Shown in pieces: positions 1 through 14,000 of a DNA stretch of 64,000 nt. A model generated the notes under the pieces. That model did not search any database, was not told the origin of the DNA, and saw nothing but the letters and a program-made list of their open reading frames with translations. Both the position numbers and the translations under genes were made by a program. The stretch lies in assembly GCF_001577835.2 (NCBI RefSeq), contig NC_029541.1, forward strand, positions 3,591,141-3,655,140, written 5' to 3'. Source of the stretch: Coturnix japonica. Its lineage: Eukaryota; Chordata; Aves; Galliformes; Phasianidae. Each line of letters starts with the position of its first letter. The first letter of the stretch is position 1.

Positions 1-3000
1 ATGGGAATGTGGGTATTGCTGGGAGGCTGGCAGAATCTGAATCCCATCTGCGCTCGCTGCCCTTGCTACCAATACCATCCTCTGCTCAGAACACAGCACC
101 AGCACACATCTGCTCTCTGCTTCCACAGCTGTTCCTGTTCTGAAATCTCAATGCAGTTCCATGTGGCTCCCAACCACACACCCCATATATTAGTAGTTTG
201 GGAGGTGCATCTCCCCTCAGCCTGTCATCTCTGGGCAGGGGGGAAGGGCAGATTAATTTATGTCCGTAAGACCCCCATATGTACATCTCCTTTTCTCTCT
301 GGGGGTTTGCTCTCATGTTTAACCTCCTCAGCCTGCTGGCACAGGAGGCCAATGATGCAGTTCAAAGAGAGGTACAGGCTCTTTGCTTTCCCCCTCCCCC
401 TGGAATCTTCCCCTCTCACTTGTGGTCCTTGGGATTCACCCAATGCTTTTCAGAAAAAAAAAGAAGGAAAAAGAAAAAGAGGACCTCAAGACAAGTATGC
501 CTTTAATAAGCAGTGAGACAAATAAGCTCCAGTTATCCCAGCAGAATTACAACACCAGAGAACAATTTTCTGCATTCCTCTGAAGGCCTGAAGGAACCCA
601 ATTGCCTGCTCTCAGCCTAAATAGGTACCAGACACCAAGTGCTCCATAAGCAAACAGAGCCCCCAAAGTGCAAAAATGAAATAAGTAAAAAGCTTCACGT
701 TACATATAAACCAGCCGTTTGCACCTTGTTATTAATGATCTCGACTATGACCTTTAAACACTGCCTTGCTCAGAGTCATGGATCTACGCCTTGGCACCTT
801 CACAACAATTCCAGGACAAGGAGGCAGGAAATAACCTGGCCTGGCCCACATCAGAACCATGGCATGGGAGAGCTGGAGTGCCCCAAGCCTCAGCTGTCAG
901 CTCCTCCAATGCAGCAGCCTGGGCTAAGAGGTGAGCACCAACAGCATGAGCTTGTCAGCAGAGAGACAAATGGTGACTGTGGTTCATGACAGGGTGGAAC
1001 CGTGATGCACAACTGCAAGGGAGCTCATTACCTAGAGGCTAATTCTGACGTGGCTTATCAGCCCAAAGAAACTAGAGGTGCTTCACACTGCCCCTGTCAG
1101 CCAGAGGAGTTTCTAAGCCTGTGCTGTCACACAGCTGTTTAAGAGTTAATTATAAGCTAGAGGAAAGTTTCACCCCCGTAGAGCTGCTCAGCACAGTCAC
1201 TACCTCTGCAGGAGACAACTGCAACACAAATGTCTGCAGAGTGCTGGGCAAAAAATGTTCTGAGATTCTCAAAGACACCACGAGCAACAACAGCAGCAAA
1301 ACAAACTCAAATCCCTGCCAGCGTGAATCAAAGAGATGATAATTATTCACATATTAGCAGCATGTATATGAACAAATGTTGATTTTCAAGTTCCTTGTTT
1401 TCATTGGCTCTTCCAAATATAATGAAGACTTGAAAAGTCTACTACATGACTTAGAGCCTTAAAGAGGCTTCTGCCATTCCAGTGGCTGGGAGGCACTACT
1501 GTAAAGTGCATGTTTCAGGGTAATGGCAACAATCAATGCTTATCTGTCCCCAGTCATAATTGTCTTGTTACATATACATTATGCAACTTAATTGCACGTG
1601 GACTGATATGGTAGCACTGTGGTATGCATCAGGTGCTAAGCCCCTGCTCCAAGGTGGCAAAGGAATGTTGCTATAAAGCATGAACAGTCCTGCTAGGAAA
1701 TCATGCAGAGAGCTCCTCCTTCCTCAAGAATTACTGGCACTTCGAGGTAGACAGGAACATTTTCATTACATAGGCTGCTGCCAGCTATACTTTCAGCACA
1801 AGCCCATCCCCTTTCTGTTACTGTTATGTCAGGGGAGGACAGTGAAAGAAAGCAGCTCTTGGGATGATACATGGGAGGCACTGCTTCATTTATAACCTCA
1901 CACAAATGCTGGAAAATGTTCAACTTTAAAAAGCATTAGGTTGGTTACCTTATGGGCCCCTGTGGACCAAGACGTGAAATTACATGAACACAACATACCT
2001 ATTAATCACCACAATGATTCCACAGTGAGAAACACCACTGATGGCTGCAATTCAACTGGAAGGAAAGTTGAGAAAGTCACTAACTAGTAGATAGGTATCT
2101 CAAAAACACACGTTGGTACTGCCTTTCCATTGGGCTCCCCTCTTGATTCCCTGAGGGGTTCAAGTATTTAACTTGGATTAAAGCCCAACCAACATACAGA
2201 AGAGAGTAACAATGGTATTCCTACCTAAACGTGGGTGCTCCATCTCAGCCAGTCGCAATCAGGAGGTGCACAGGAGGCTTTGTAGTCTTTGTTTTCTTAA
2301 ACTAGATTTGAAAAACTCATTCTGTCTTCACACTGCAATGTTCTTACATCACATTCTGCCAAAAGCTGCAATGACCATCACACCAATAACACCTGCCCAC
2401 TGGTCCTTAGGCTGGAAGTTCTGCTGAAGCACCAGAAGCTGCACCTGCACTGAAAAACCTTTAGAGAATCAGAATTACGGACTATTTCATCTGTACTAAT
2501 TAAAATATCATCAGAGTCCTGCCTACAAGGAAGAATCAAATAAAGAACATTCCTGCTGATTGGTTTAGGTACCGCTTCAGAGAACGGCACAGGCTACAGC
2601 AAACTTCTAACATTCAGGAGTCAAAAACCAGGGTAATTTATGACACCTTTCACAGAAGCTGTCAAGGTCACAGCTCACATCAATCTTTCACAAAGATCAG
2701 TGAAGATGAAGCATGCAAAATCTCCTTAGTTCTTACAGATAACTACGCGTAGCTCAGAAACACAGGAAGATGGATGACTTCTAATATGCACAGAATTAGC
2801 ATTTATCTGCCAGCCTCTGCTATTCCTGTGATTTCCACATTTTAAGAAGCTTTTTGTCTAACGTGAGCCTGCTCCCTCAGTACAGAGCAGCAGAACTGAG
2901 TGTTGAGAAGCTGACATTTTCTCTAATGGGGGAAGGGTGGAAATGGAGGTCACACCAATTACCTCCAAGCACTTGGCTGCCACAGCTATCTGTTCACCTT

Positions 3001-6000
3001 TCCAGTAAACAGACCCTCATGGCTGGTCCATATCTGAAGTAATTCCTTTTAAGAGTGCTCCACACCTCAGGTCTCTTCAGATCTTGATATCAACAACGAT
3101 AGCACTTTTCTTTGGACTAACACTTGAAAGTTCAGGTCTCCCAAGGAGACTCCCATGCAGACACCACAATCACTTTTGGTAGTTTCAGAAACCAGCCCAT
3201 TCTTCAAGGCAAAGGGATTTGACAGACAAAATACGTATAATTAAATCTAAAGAAGAAAAACAAGAAGTAGAGGAGTTTACACTACAGTTTCCTTGTGTAA
3301 TGCAAACTTACGGGATACAGAAGAAATAAATCTCTGCATGCTATCATCTATATTCAAACAGGCGCTTAAGAATTCAACAAACTCCACACGTTAAGAAGCA
3401 ACCTTTTAATAAAGAAAGCAAAACCATACTTTGCTCTTAACAAATGTTTTGAAAAAGACTTACAAAATTAAACCAAAGCCAGTTATCCGGTGCATCTGCA
3501 GCTGAGAAGGAAGTGTCAACACTCAAAGCATCTGCCCAACTTACACTCTCACATTTCTTACAGAAGTTATTACCTTCCAGTTGTACAAGTAGTTAAGAGA
3601 GCACTGAGGTTGCTGCTCAATGAAAACTATTTTCTTAGGTGATTACAGACTCTAGGGCCAAAAAAGGAACTCAAACATGAAGCACCATTACCAACACGGC
3701 AGCCTACAAAGGACAGCATAGCTTTCTTTGCTGCCTCCCACAGCCAGGTGTCAGTCAGCCATGCCTGGGGTGCTGCCAGGACACATTGGGAACAATGCAA
3801 TCAAACCCTCTGGGAGGAATGTTGCACTCAGCTGGTGCCACAGACTGGACAACGTGAGGATCTCAGTGTTTCCACAGCAAAGGAGAAAAGGAGAGTCCAA
3901 GGAACTGGAAAAAAAAACAAACAACAACACAGCAATGACAACAAGTGAGCTCAAGTTTAAAAATCAACTTCATGTTATAGGTTTAAGATATGAAGAAAGC
4001 AAGCAAAGAATCAAACCACGTTTGAGCACTTAACACCTGTGGCACTTTAATTACAGACGTCAGTAAAGGGAGGCAGAAAGGCTGAGCCTTCTTAAAGCTG
4101 CTGAGGCAATAACAAGGATGGTGGGACAAAAATACACAAAACAGAGCCTAAAACATGTGCTGTGTGAGCAGTGCATGGTGTGACTCACCAGGGCATGATG
4201 GGGCTCAGCCAGATGCCAGCACACTGGGGGCACTCACAGGCCACAGCACTCGGAGCACCTAGGAACAAGCAGCACATGTCAGAACAGCCTTTCTCCACAC
4301 TACACCAGCGTGAAGCACATTGGGGATGGGGGTGGTGCATTTTGTTGGGGATTCAGACACGGATTATTTATAGGTCACCGATTCAAAATGTGTTAAAAAA
4401 AAAAAAGAGAGAAGAGACAACCCAGCAAGAGCAGCCCATTCTTCAGACAGGATTCACAGATGCCATCTAAACAGTTCCAGAAACAGAGATTAAGCTAAAA
4501 CAAATGATGCAACCCCCACCCCGCACCTTCTGAACACCCCCACAGCCACCCCCCTGCTAACCAGGACCTGCGTTATCCTCACGCAAACCCTCTTTCCATG
4601 AGGCAGCAGTGACAGGACTCATTTACTTTGAGAGTTTTACTTCGGCACTCCTGGCTTCTATCATAACCTCAAATATTACATTAAAAAGGCTTTTAAAACA
4701 TAACATTGACAACAGCGCAGGAGCTTTTCATTGCAGCTAGCTTCTTCACTGCCTGCGTGCGTGTGGCACCTTCACATTAAGTGCATGAGTTAAGATGTAG
4801 ATTAGTGAGGCAAGGAACCTTTGCCCTTGGCATCGACACTCGGCTGTGACAGGAAACTTCAGGCTTTTTTTTGTCTATGAAGTGTAGAACCACTCATTGC
4901 ACATTGGCAGGGAAGTGCACATCTCCAAACTATACACATTTTCTCTTAGATAAGCAAAAGACTCAAGTGTTTATAAATATGAAAAGTTCAGCAGCTGGCT
5001 AAAAAGTTAATTCTCCAGTCTCACTTAATGAGCTTTGGAGAAAGTGGTAGGGGGATTTGTTCAGAAAGTAAAGCAGTGTCACAGAAAGCAGGACTTGCCA
5101 GAATGGGCTCTGCTTAGTCCTGTATCCTGCCTTGAGATGGCTGCTATCAGCAGAACAGAGAGGAATCCTCTAAAGGGGAGCTGCACCGAATGAAAAATGT
5201 TTTCTCCTTATCTCGCTATCGTCAAAATTAGCCAATCTTTTTTCATTTAAGTCCCATGAATTCTTTCTTTGTTGCGAAAATATCAAGCAAACCATATCAA
5301 AATACTTTGGAACATGGATTTTCTTCGGATTTTGTCCAACTCCCTGAGCAAGAACATGCTTTCAGTAGGATACTGGAACACTGCTGCAGTATTTTTTCAG
5401 TACTTTAACTAACAGTGGTCTATTCCAGTAGCGAGGTGATGCTGGCATCACCCAAAATGATTCATACAGCACATCTTACCCTCTTCCTCCAGCTGAAGGA
5501 TATTAAAAACTAGCGTTGCAAGAGAACAAATAAAGCTAGGCTTGCCACTAACTAGATTAGTAAATGATAAGCACATCCACAAGCCCTTCCACCTGTATAA
5601 AACACAACCAAGTTCCCTTTGGTGCCTGATTTAGAGCAAGGAAATACAATGGAATGACTGCCATCAGTTTCAAAGGGAGCTGAACCAGAGTAGGTGCCAG
5701 GGCTAAGGCCTTTTGTTGATGGTGTATTAGACTGTATATATTGGAACTAGTAAATGCTTCACTGTGATTTTTGGCCACTTGGAACATTTTTAGCAATTTG
5801 CCAAGGTTTACCCTGTGATTTATTATGGAGGAAACAAACTCAAGCACTAACAAATGAAAATATGTAAACTCCAACTTTTAAAGTCAATAGAAAGGTATTC
5901 GACTCCTTAAAGCTGTTTAGAGGCAAACAGTTCATACAGAGGCATATTAGGTTCAACCGTAGGAAACAACAGTTCAAGAAGTAACAAATGCAATTCAAGG

Positions 6001-7467
6001 AATCTATTTACAAGTCACTGAGAAGTCATTACAGGATTTTTCTTTTCACTTAGAAAACTTAAAAGCCCTGGAAAGACCTTCAGGTAATTAAACAGAAGGT
6101 AAACTTCCATTTTCAGTACAAAATTCTTCTTTTCAGGAAGAATTTCTTCACAGAGAGACTGCTCAAGCATTGCCAAGGGCTGCCCAGGGAAGTGGTAATT
6201 AAGAGATGTGTGGACATGGACCTATGGGACGTGGTTTAGTGATGAGATTCAGGCTGATGGTTGAACTCCATGATCCTGAAGGTCTTTTCCAACCTAAATT
6301 GTTCCACCATGCTATGAAAATTCACTGATATGCTATAATGCCACATTCCTCCAAAGCACAAGAGAGATGATTCTGTGCTAAAATTTCATGAAGTCTTGGC
6401 ATTCACCACAGCATTACTTCTATTAAATACAGAGACAACTTAGAAAGGATCTGAAGCAATCCAGGAATACCACTAAAAGTTTGAGTTCAATATTGAAATA
6501 GCATTTTTTCTTACAGGTTTTCAGAATGGTCCTGAAAACAGCAGGAATAGGATCAAGAGTACAATAATCTAATAATTAACATAAGCAAAATATTAGAGCA
6601 TGAATGGAATCAAGCATCAATTTTGTCAAAAACAGCAGAATACTGGAAGACAGAATTTCCTTCTCAGCTGTCAATCTCAAGAGTTTAACACAGAATTCAC
6701 TTCTTGTCTGTTTACCTAACAATGTAATTTCCACTTTTTGCAGTGCTCAACTAGAAGACTAAGTGGCAAGAAGCCCTTTGTCAGTGCCAGTGATCTCTGT
6801 CAATTGGTGGGAGGAATTACGTGGTGATATGAAAGCTCCTTGATCATCTTTTCTGCTGAGCAGACACTATCTGCCCTTCCCTAAAGACAGTGAAATAAAC
6901 ACACTGCCAAATGGCCAAACACTGATTTCTTTCCCCCCACACTTGGACATGTCACTTGACATTCAGAATGCCATTATACAAAGCCAACTAACTTGTACAA
7001 AGTCTATTTTTTTGGTTCAAGAAACCCAGCAGAGAGAACTTCACCAAGCAATTCTTTGTTAGCATAACATTTGACCTTGTATCTCTTTGGAAATCATACA
7101 ACTTTGCTAATGCAGTCCTTACAGAATTAATCAAGCAGATAGTTAGACCCTGGTTACTATGAACCCAGCCAATTATGAGCAGCGATGAAATTTGTCACTG
7201 GCATGTCCGACTACATTTTCCAACATAAAGATCAACAGAACTGTGTGGAAATGAGGCCCCAATCTCAGACCTGCATGATTTGGGCATTGTGGACTGGAAT
7301 AAATAAAGTAAATCCAACATTTTTAGGAGCAATGTATTCTTAAGATTAAGGGCTTATGCCCTAGGTCCCCATTACCTGCTGTATAAAAACAGCAAGGTAG
7401 CAGAACCTCTTTCACCCTCTAATTTTGACTATCAAGGATTGAAAAAACAATTAATTGAGAGTTCAGT
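1..7467. other. Downstream flank of ST7L, no provable exon
   Basis: AT-rich sequence with only short, unrecognisable reading frames on both strands. It lies on the 3' side of the minus-strand gene ST7L, so it should hold the last ST7L exon and 3' UTR. In mammals WNT2B sits tail to tail with ST7L on this side. I looked for the conserved ST7-type C-terminus and for WNT2B cysteine-rich coding sequence and recognised neither. A CR1 tail at 6122–6325 is the only repeat I could name here. Confidence 0.6.
6122..6325 (+). mobile_element. CR1 LINE, 3' end fragment
   Basis: The segment follows the CR1 3' consensus in order: a 'gaatttcttcacagagag' block, then 'gctgcccagggaagtgg', a 'gacatggacctatgggac' block and 'ggtcttttccaacct' near the end. 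CR1 is the dominant LINE of birds and is usually 5'-truncated, as here; no reverse-transcriptase coding sequence remains. It lies downstream of the last ST7L exon I can identify, antisense to that gene. The many differences from the remembered consensus suggest an old copy. Confidence 0.85.
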
Positions 7468-7830
7468 GTGTCTTAGTTTCAGCTGGGCTGGAATTATTTT
7501 CTTTAGAATGGTGTGATGCTATGTTTTGGTTCTAGGAGAAAAACAATGTTGATAACACACTGATGTTTATAGCTGCTGCTAAGCAGTGCTGTCCAGAGCT
7601 GAGGTTACTCCCAGAGAAGGACCCAAGGATCTGGGAGGGAACAGAATTAGGACAGTTGACTTAAACTGGCCAAAGGGACATCCCATATCATACGACATCA
7701 TGCAGAAGGAGTTCTGAAGGTGGGAATTCATCCCTCTTTTCCACTTCTCATGGGAACTAACTGGGAATCAGTCAGTGGGTGGTGAACTTGTGCATCACTT
7801 GTTATACACATTCATATACGTATACATGAG
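7468..7830 (+). mobile_element. Degraded avian endogenous retrovirus LTR (solo)
   Basis: Matches, in order, blocks I know from a common bird LTR of ERVL-like type: a 5' part resembling 'cttagtttcagctggg', then 'tgttgataacacactgatgt', 'aactggccaaagggacat', a 'catatcatacgacatcatgc' block, and 'gggtggtgaacttgtgcatc' towards the 3' end. No internal gag, pol or env region is adjacent, so it looks like a solo LTR. It is diverged and clearly an old, broken copy. The 3' limit is approximate. It lies antisense to ST7L, immediately beyond the reading frame that runs out of exon 14. Confidence 0.8.
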
Positions 7831-7832
7831 GT

Positions 7833-8009
7833 TCAAACATCAATAAAGGCTAAATATACTGAGGCTGAGTCTGTGCATAAGGGAAATGGCAACTTATACA
7901 GTACAAAGCACAGCAAACATCTGCTGTATGGAAAGCGGAGTCTCTGATTTTTAAGAGACAAAAGTGTGGGAAACATTGTTAAACTAGAAATGGCAGAGAC
8001 CATACTTAC
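7833..8009 (-). other. ST7L: Possible read-through 3' extension of ST7L exon 14
   Basis: If the donor after exon 14 is not used, the ST7L frame stays open for 58 codons past the splice site and stops at 7833–7835. The first residues read VSM directly after FAKA. As I remember it, ST7L in mammals has alternative C-termini, one of which also begins with VSM from read-through of this donor. The rest resembles no protein I know, and I saw no minus-strand AATAAA just beyond it, so this is a weak alternative to a spliced last exon. Confidence 0.3.
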
Positions 8010-11000
8010 AGCTTTAGCAAAAACAACCATCAGCTCAGGGAACTGGTGTGTGAGGAGTGCAAGCATTGCCGAAAAGGAACACAGGCCTGCTGTGAAATGA
8101 ATGAAAAAGGGGAGCTCCTTCTGTGGGTAAACGGAGACTTCATGAAACGCTGAAAAGAAAAAGAATATTGGCACTTAATAATCAAGGGTAATTTTCTAAA
8201 TAGCCTTATGCTCCACTCCAGACTTAAAGTAGGCATCAATTCAGTCTCACGGCTATTTGAAGCACAATGTATTAAGTAAAGCATTATTACTGCCAGCCAT
8301 CATAGCCTGCTCTTCTCAACCTTCTTTTTCACTTGCATGAGACTTCTGAAGCATTTCATCAGGCTTAACTTTTGATAACTTTTAATTGAATGGAGGGAAG
8401 AGTTGCACAACTCACAAGCTGTAATCTTGACTATTAGGTCTATTTCAACCATTCAGGTGTTCTCAACCTAATTCTGTTACCCAGAGAGAGGATCAGATCT
8501 ACCCTTCCTGTAAGACTGAGCAGCTCGGTGTGCACAAAACAAGCACCATGTTATATACACATGCAAAGTAGGTCCTCAATACTTTTCAAAGATTTCTGGT
8601 TGGCAGACTACAGTAAATTTTTCAGAGCAGCTGACAGAGTAGACCTCAAAGAAAACAGCAGCAGGACGAGGTTATAAATTCTCTACATAGCAGTTCCTTG
8701 CAATTTCCAATCTATGGTAACAAAATCAAAAGAAGGTGATTAGCAAGGCTGAGGGGCTGGCATATGGAGCTTTCAGCACTCAAGACACTACAACTGGTTA
8801 CTAGCTGAGGATCTGTTTGGTGAATGTGCAATTACTTCTGGCCAAGAATACCTGCAGCTCTGACTTCTATCCAATGATTCTGAAAGGTTCTTTAAACGAG
8901 GAAAAGCAGTTTCTATAGACATAAGTAATTATGAAAGGGCTGCATATTTCTTCAAGAGCTGATTGTTTAAATCTAAGGGGAAAAAAAAGCTTCAAAACCT
9001 ACTCGCTCTTTGCTAAGAAATCAAAGAAATCATTTGCCTGCTATGGAAAACTATTACACTCATACAATGCAGAAACTCAGCTGGATTTTAAAACAAGGAG
9101 ATACATAAGGTAGAAAAAGCCAGAGTCTAACATAGGAAAGGGTAAAAAATGGAAAGAATTCTTTTTGCAGTAGCTTTTCCTTCATTGGTACACCAGAATC
9201 AAATCCAGAGTATTTAAGGACAATGAGAGACACTTCTGTATGTTCACAGCCATTTGGGGGCTGTTAACAGTCAGAGCTCAATCCAGGAGTTTTGACTCAT
9301 TAATTTGGTCAACGTAACCTTTTAAAATTTATCTATTTAAAATGAAGTATCAAGGTTTCTCGAGGAAGTGCTGCAATAAAAGTGTTAAGATGGTTTTATT
9401 TATGGGTAGTTTTATACTTTAAACATAACAGGAATGCGTGAATGATTGTGTTGAAATATCTGCATGTGTTGGTGTTTAATTATGCTGGGAAGTCTACAAT
9501 TTAGGGTTAGTCACTAACTGAGGAATTCCTTCTGCAATATCCTGCATAAGTGAGAAATGAGTAATTTAAAGCAGTCTGGGGGCAAATTTAAATTACACAT
9601 TTTAAATATAACTTCAGGTTTTTAAATAGAAACACGTATGTGTAGGTTTGCTTTCCACAGCTGTGGTCTCAGTGGGTCTGCTGCTGCTTTTGCAGTAGCT
9701 CTTTCCTCTTTCTGTGGGACTTTGTGTTTATCCACAATGCAGAAGTTTACCCTCAGAGGAATTCTATCAAATTTACAATTAAGAGCACAATTCTAATCTA
9801 AATTAATGTTAATTTCCTAAGAATGATGGGCACAGGTATTAATGGTTTATTTTCAGGTCGTCTCACCAAGGGAATGAAGCTTGTAGGCTCATACCTCCAT
9901 AATTGAACTCAAAGTACTGAACACTTGGAGAAGACTCATTGCAAAAAGGAAACAACTCTTCTACAACAGTTATCAAATCCATTACTTCTTTAAAAAAGTA
10001 ATTTAAAGAATCAAGCTCATGTTTACCCTACGCACCTGTGAGATATTTTAAGATCATTTGGGGACAGACATCAACAAATAGCTGAAACCCCTTCATGAGA
10101 AGCTCTAACTCAAAAACATACTAAGATAAATACAGAACACCACAAATTGAACATGTCCTTAGGTTATGTTTTATTATTACTGCTTACAAACCACTTACTT
10201 GGCAACAGTTCTCTGTCTGCTGTTTCCGTGCAACTTGGATAGGGATAGAAAAGGTGACCTTTCTCTAATGGGTAAGGGATCATTCTAAATGCTGAAAAAA
10301 AGAGGAAGTGACATTAGATCTGAACCTAATCCATACAGAAAGCAGGTGAATAAAGGAGACTGAGGTGAATAAAGGTAAAGATGTTACTCTACTGCACAGG
10401 AAAGAAAAGAGATACTTACTGCCTTCCCACGTACAGTGCAGCAGATGTAGAGCCCCTTCTATTCTCTTCCAGTGCTGGAGATGGAAAAAAGCATATGCTA
10501 CTGCCTCACTGTCCCCTCGTTTCAGGATATGCTCTGGAGGTAGGACTAAGCTTTTCATCTCCAGTAAATACTGAAAGTGAAAAGGGAAAGTACAAACCTG
10601 GTTACACAGAATATTCCAAACTGTTTTCTAACCGTGAAGAGAATCATTTCTTGAGGGGCAGCTGAGCACCACAGTGATCACTTTCCATGTGCTTATAAAA
10701 CAGTCCAGTCCCAACACAACACAGGTAGCATCCACTGGCATGGGAAGTGAAAAGCACTGAGTATAAGGCACAGATTGGAGTTCTCACACACAAAATAACA
10801 AGAAGAAAGAAGAAAGAAAAAGCATCTTCATAAAATAAACTATAAAAGAAAAACCACATTCTTGTGGTATAACACCACAGGAACTACAAGTTCAGGCTAA
10901 TAAAAAGAAAACATTGGTATTTTTGTTCATTGTTTCATCCCTGCAAGGTTCAATGCAGAACTCTAAATATGTATAAGTATCCCAAGTATAAGTCAGGAAA

Positions 11001-14000
11001 CACTGGTATGCTAATCACATGAAGATAACCCACCAAACACAGGAAAACCCAAATTTAACCTGGTTTTGTGGAGCTATCATCAAGTACCTCCAATGTGAAC
11101 TTTCCCAAACATCAGCAGAATGTGTGATGCACAGAAGGGTCAAATAACACAAGACTTAAAACTTTCCTTGATACATGGGACACACAGTTTCTCTTCTTCA
11201 CTGTATACTGAAAAACTAAAAGAGTTATTCCTTTTGAATTTTGCTTTTAAAAACAGAGGAGTCTTTTTTTAAAAGAACCAAGTGATAGTTCCAGCTCTAT
11301 TATTTACTTGTGAGTTGTTCTCCCCCAGCATATAGGATCTCATTCAATAACAGCCAAAGCTAATCCGCATCTTTGATCACTGTAGCTAGTGATTCCTTTG
11401 ACTGTCTCCCAAAGTGTAAGAATGCAGCCTGCTCACCGATTTATTTCAGCAGATGCCACAAACTATGAGATTATTTACTAATCTAGTTTGAGGACTTAAC
11501 TTTTCCCATTCAGATTCTTGAAGGAATGTAGTAGGGGTTGTGCCCCGGCCAAATAAAGCACATTTACTGCCTGGCTAGGTTCTTCTCTTAGTGCCTTGGG
11601 CCCACACTCTGGAGGGTAATATTCTTGCTAATCCTCTCTAATCCTCTTCAATTTTTTTTTATTTTTTTATTTTTTTAACACAGTAAAGGATCACTCACAC
11701 AGGGCTGCTGTGGGAAAATGGTCTCAGATATCTGACCTCTGACCTGACTCCTCATGCTCTCTCCTGTGCCCAGTTTTCAGCTGTAGGAACTGCTTCGAGT
11801 GCAAACACAGCAGTTGTGATGGAGCCCCGCTGCAAGCAATGCCACAATACCCCACAGCAGCCTTTTCTTAGCACTGTAAAACCATCTCCTCACTTTCCAA
11901 ATAAAAAACATAACAGTAAAGCTCAGAGCAGAGAGAAACAGTTTTCCTTACACAAAATGCATAAAGAAAACTGCTTTTGTTGGATACCAGAAATTTCTGT
12001 TAGACATTTATTTAATGTTAAGCTATGGGACAGGACAGACTTCAGATTCAAAAAGCAGATTCCCTTCCCCATTAGACTGCTGCAAGCAATAAAACTCTGC
12101 CATGCAGCTCAATGAAGCAGTGCTTGAAGGCAACGTTTTAATTTGAAAGAGTCATGAAAAAAACATGGATAAGTTCAGAATTGGAAGAGATGATCAAATG
12201 ACTGAAACCTGGCATCAGTTTCCATGAATGTCTGCAGAACTACTGTCTGCAAATAGATTTCTGACATGGTATCTCACTAAGGTATACGGGACTCCTGAAA
12301 CAACTGAAGGACAAACAAAATTAAAACAACTTCCAGATAACGATAATGCGTTATAATCTTCTTCCCCTAAAGGCAGAGGCAAAAGAAAAGTCTGTCTGAG
12401 ACTGTCTGAAATGAACTTGCTACTCTCTTGATCAGTCATGCAAACAAGCAGCAATTTCTCCCAGCAATTAGCTTCCCCAGTGCACATTCTATTGGATTGG
12501 ACAGGCAGACAGAATAGAGGGGTTGGATAATTTGAGCCTTCATAGCAATAGTCACTCGGACTCCATGATCATTTGTAGAGGATTAGGTCCAGACCTAAGC
12601 AAACCTTTTGCATTCAAGGTTTCAAACTGAATGCATCACCAACACTAGGACAGTAAACTGCAGTATAGAATTCTATTTCCACGCAGTGCTCAGCTGAATC
12701 CTTATCTTGGACACTTCAAGATATTAAATTACATCACACAGCAGTATTGAGTCTTACTCTCATTTAAAAATGAGGAAAATCAATGATGGCAGATCTATAC
12801 TAAGCAGAGCCTGGCTTCTAAGCATAACATGAAGAAGCATTTTGAGTAGTTATGGTTTGGAAACTTAATTTGGCTACAGGGATTTTAAGTGTCTAATCTT
12901 ACATTTGGTAATTATTTATCCTCATCCATAGAAATGCATTAGTGGAGTTTCCAACAAGATGGACCATTTTGAGGGTTTTTCTGTTTTAAATCAAAACTGT
13001 TCAAACACAACCTATTACTAAAAACAACTCTACTTAATAAGTTTAAGTTTAAGTTAAGTCTGTTTAATAAGTCAAAGGCCACAGTGAACATCAACTTGAA
13101 GAAAATACGGGGCTCAAACAATATGATAATATAAAATGACTACTTTGAGAAAACAATAATGTGGTCCAATAGGAAATAAAACCCTCTTACCTTTGGAACA
13201 TGAGGGTTAAATTCCACAGCTCTGTGAATTGCTTCCACAGCATTTATTTCTGCTGTACTAAGCCCTCTTTTGAAGGCAGTTTCTGGGGAGAACCTGAAGG
13301 GGAAAATTCATGCTGAACAGAACTAATAAATAATAAACACTAACCAGGTGTTTATTGGCTTTTATGCTTGAAGTTCATTAAAAGTGACTGATTTGTTTCA
13401 CGGAGGCAAATGTTCATGCTAGTTTAAGTATCTTGACTGTCATCCAAGCCCACGAGGCAAAGATATGTTAAACTTTTTGAAAACTTCATGTCGACCTCCC
13501 AGGGTGACTGAGCACCCGTATCTTTCATGAGATTGATAGGACACCAGCTAGGGGGAGGTGAAGCTGGAATCAGCCACGGAAACAGACCGGAATCCAAGTG
13601 CAATGCCAATAAACCACCGCTATCACCTAGCACCCAATCCACAAAGCAAAGAGCTGCTGAACGCCACAGGCAAGACTGAAACAAGATTATACAAAGGTAC
13701 ACATGTGTGTGGGCTTTCCAGAAACATCTTCACCCGTGTTAACTCTATAGATTCTTAAAAGAAACTTTAAATTATGCTTTGCCATACCTAACTATATAGT
13801 TAACTATACATAACTATACATATATATAAATATGCATAACTTGCTCTTAGAAATATATTACATGTTGGGTCTTGATATTCTTAATTCATCTTTTAAAGCT
13901 TAACTTGAGATTAGCAACCATTGCTTTCATAGATGTGCTTTCTTACCTTTCTGAAACAGCTCTGGCTTTTAACAGGGCTGCTGTGTAACATATCGCTGCC

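Noticed and set aside
1-516. 171-codon plus frame at the window edge, considered as WNT2B
   Set aside because: Contains none of the WNT cysteine pattern or conserved motifs, and ends in a Lys-rich low-complexity stretch.
5557-5874. 105-codon minus frame, considered as ST7L last exon
   Set aside because: No likeness to any ST7 or ST7L C-terminus.
12500-12600. Possible second CR1 tail (ggttggataatttgag…ggactccatgatc)
   Set aside because: Only a few short matches in the wrong spacing; not enough to call.
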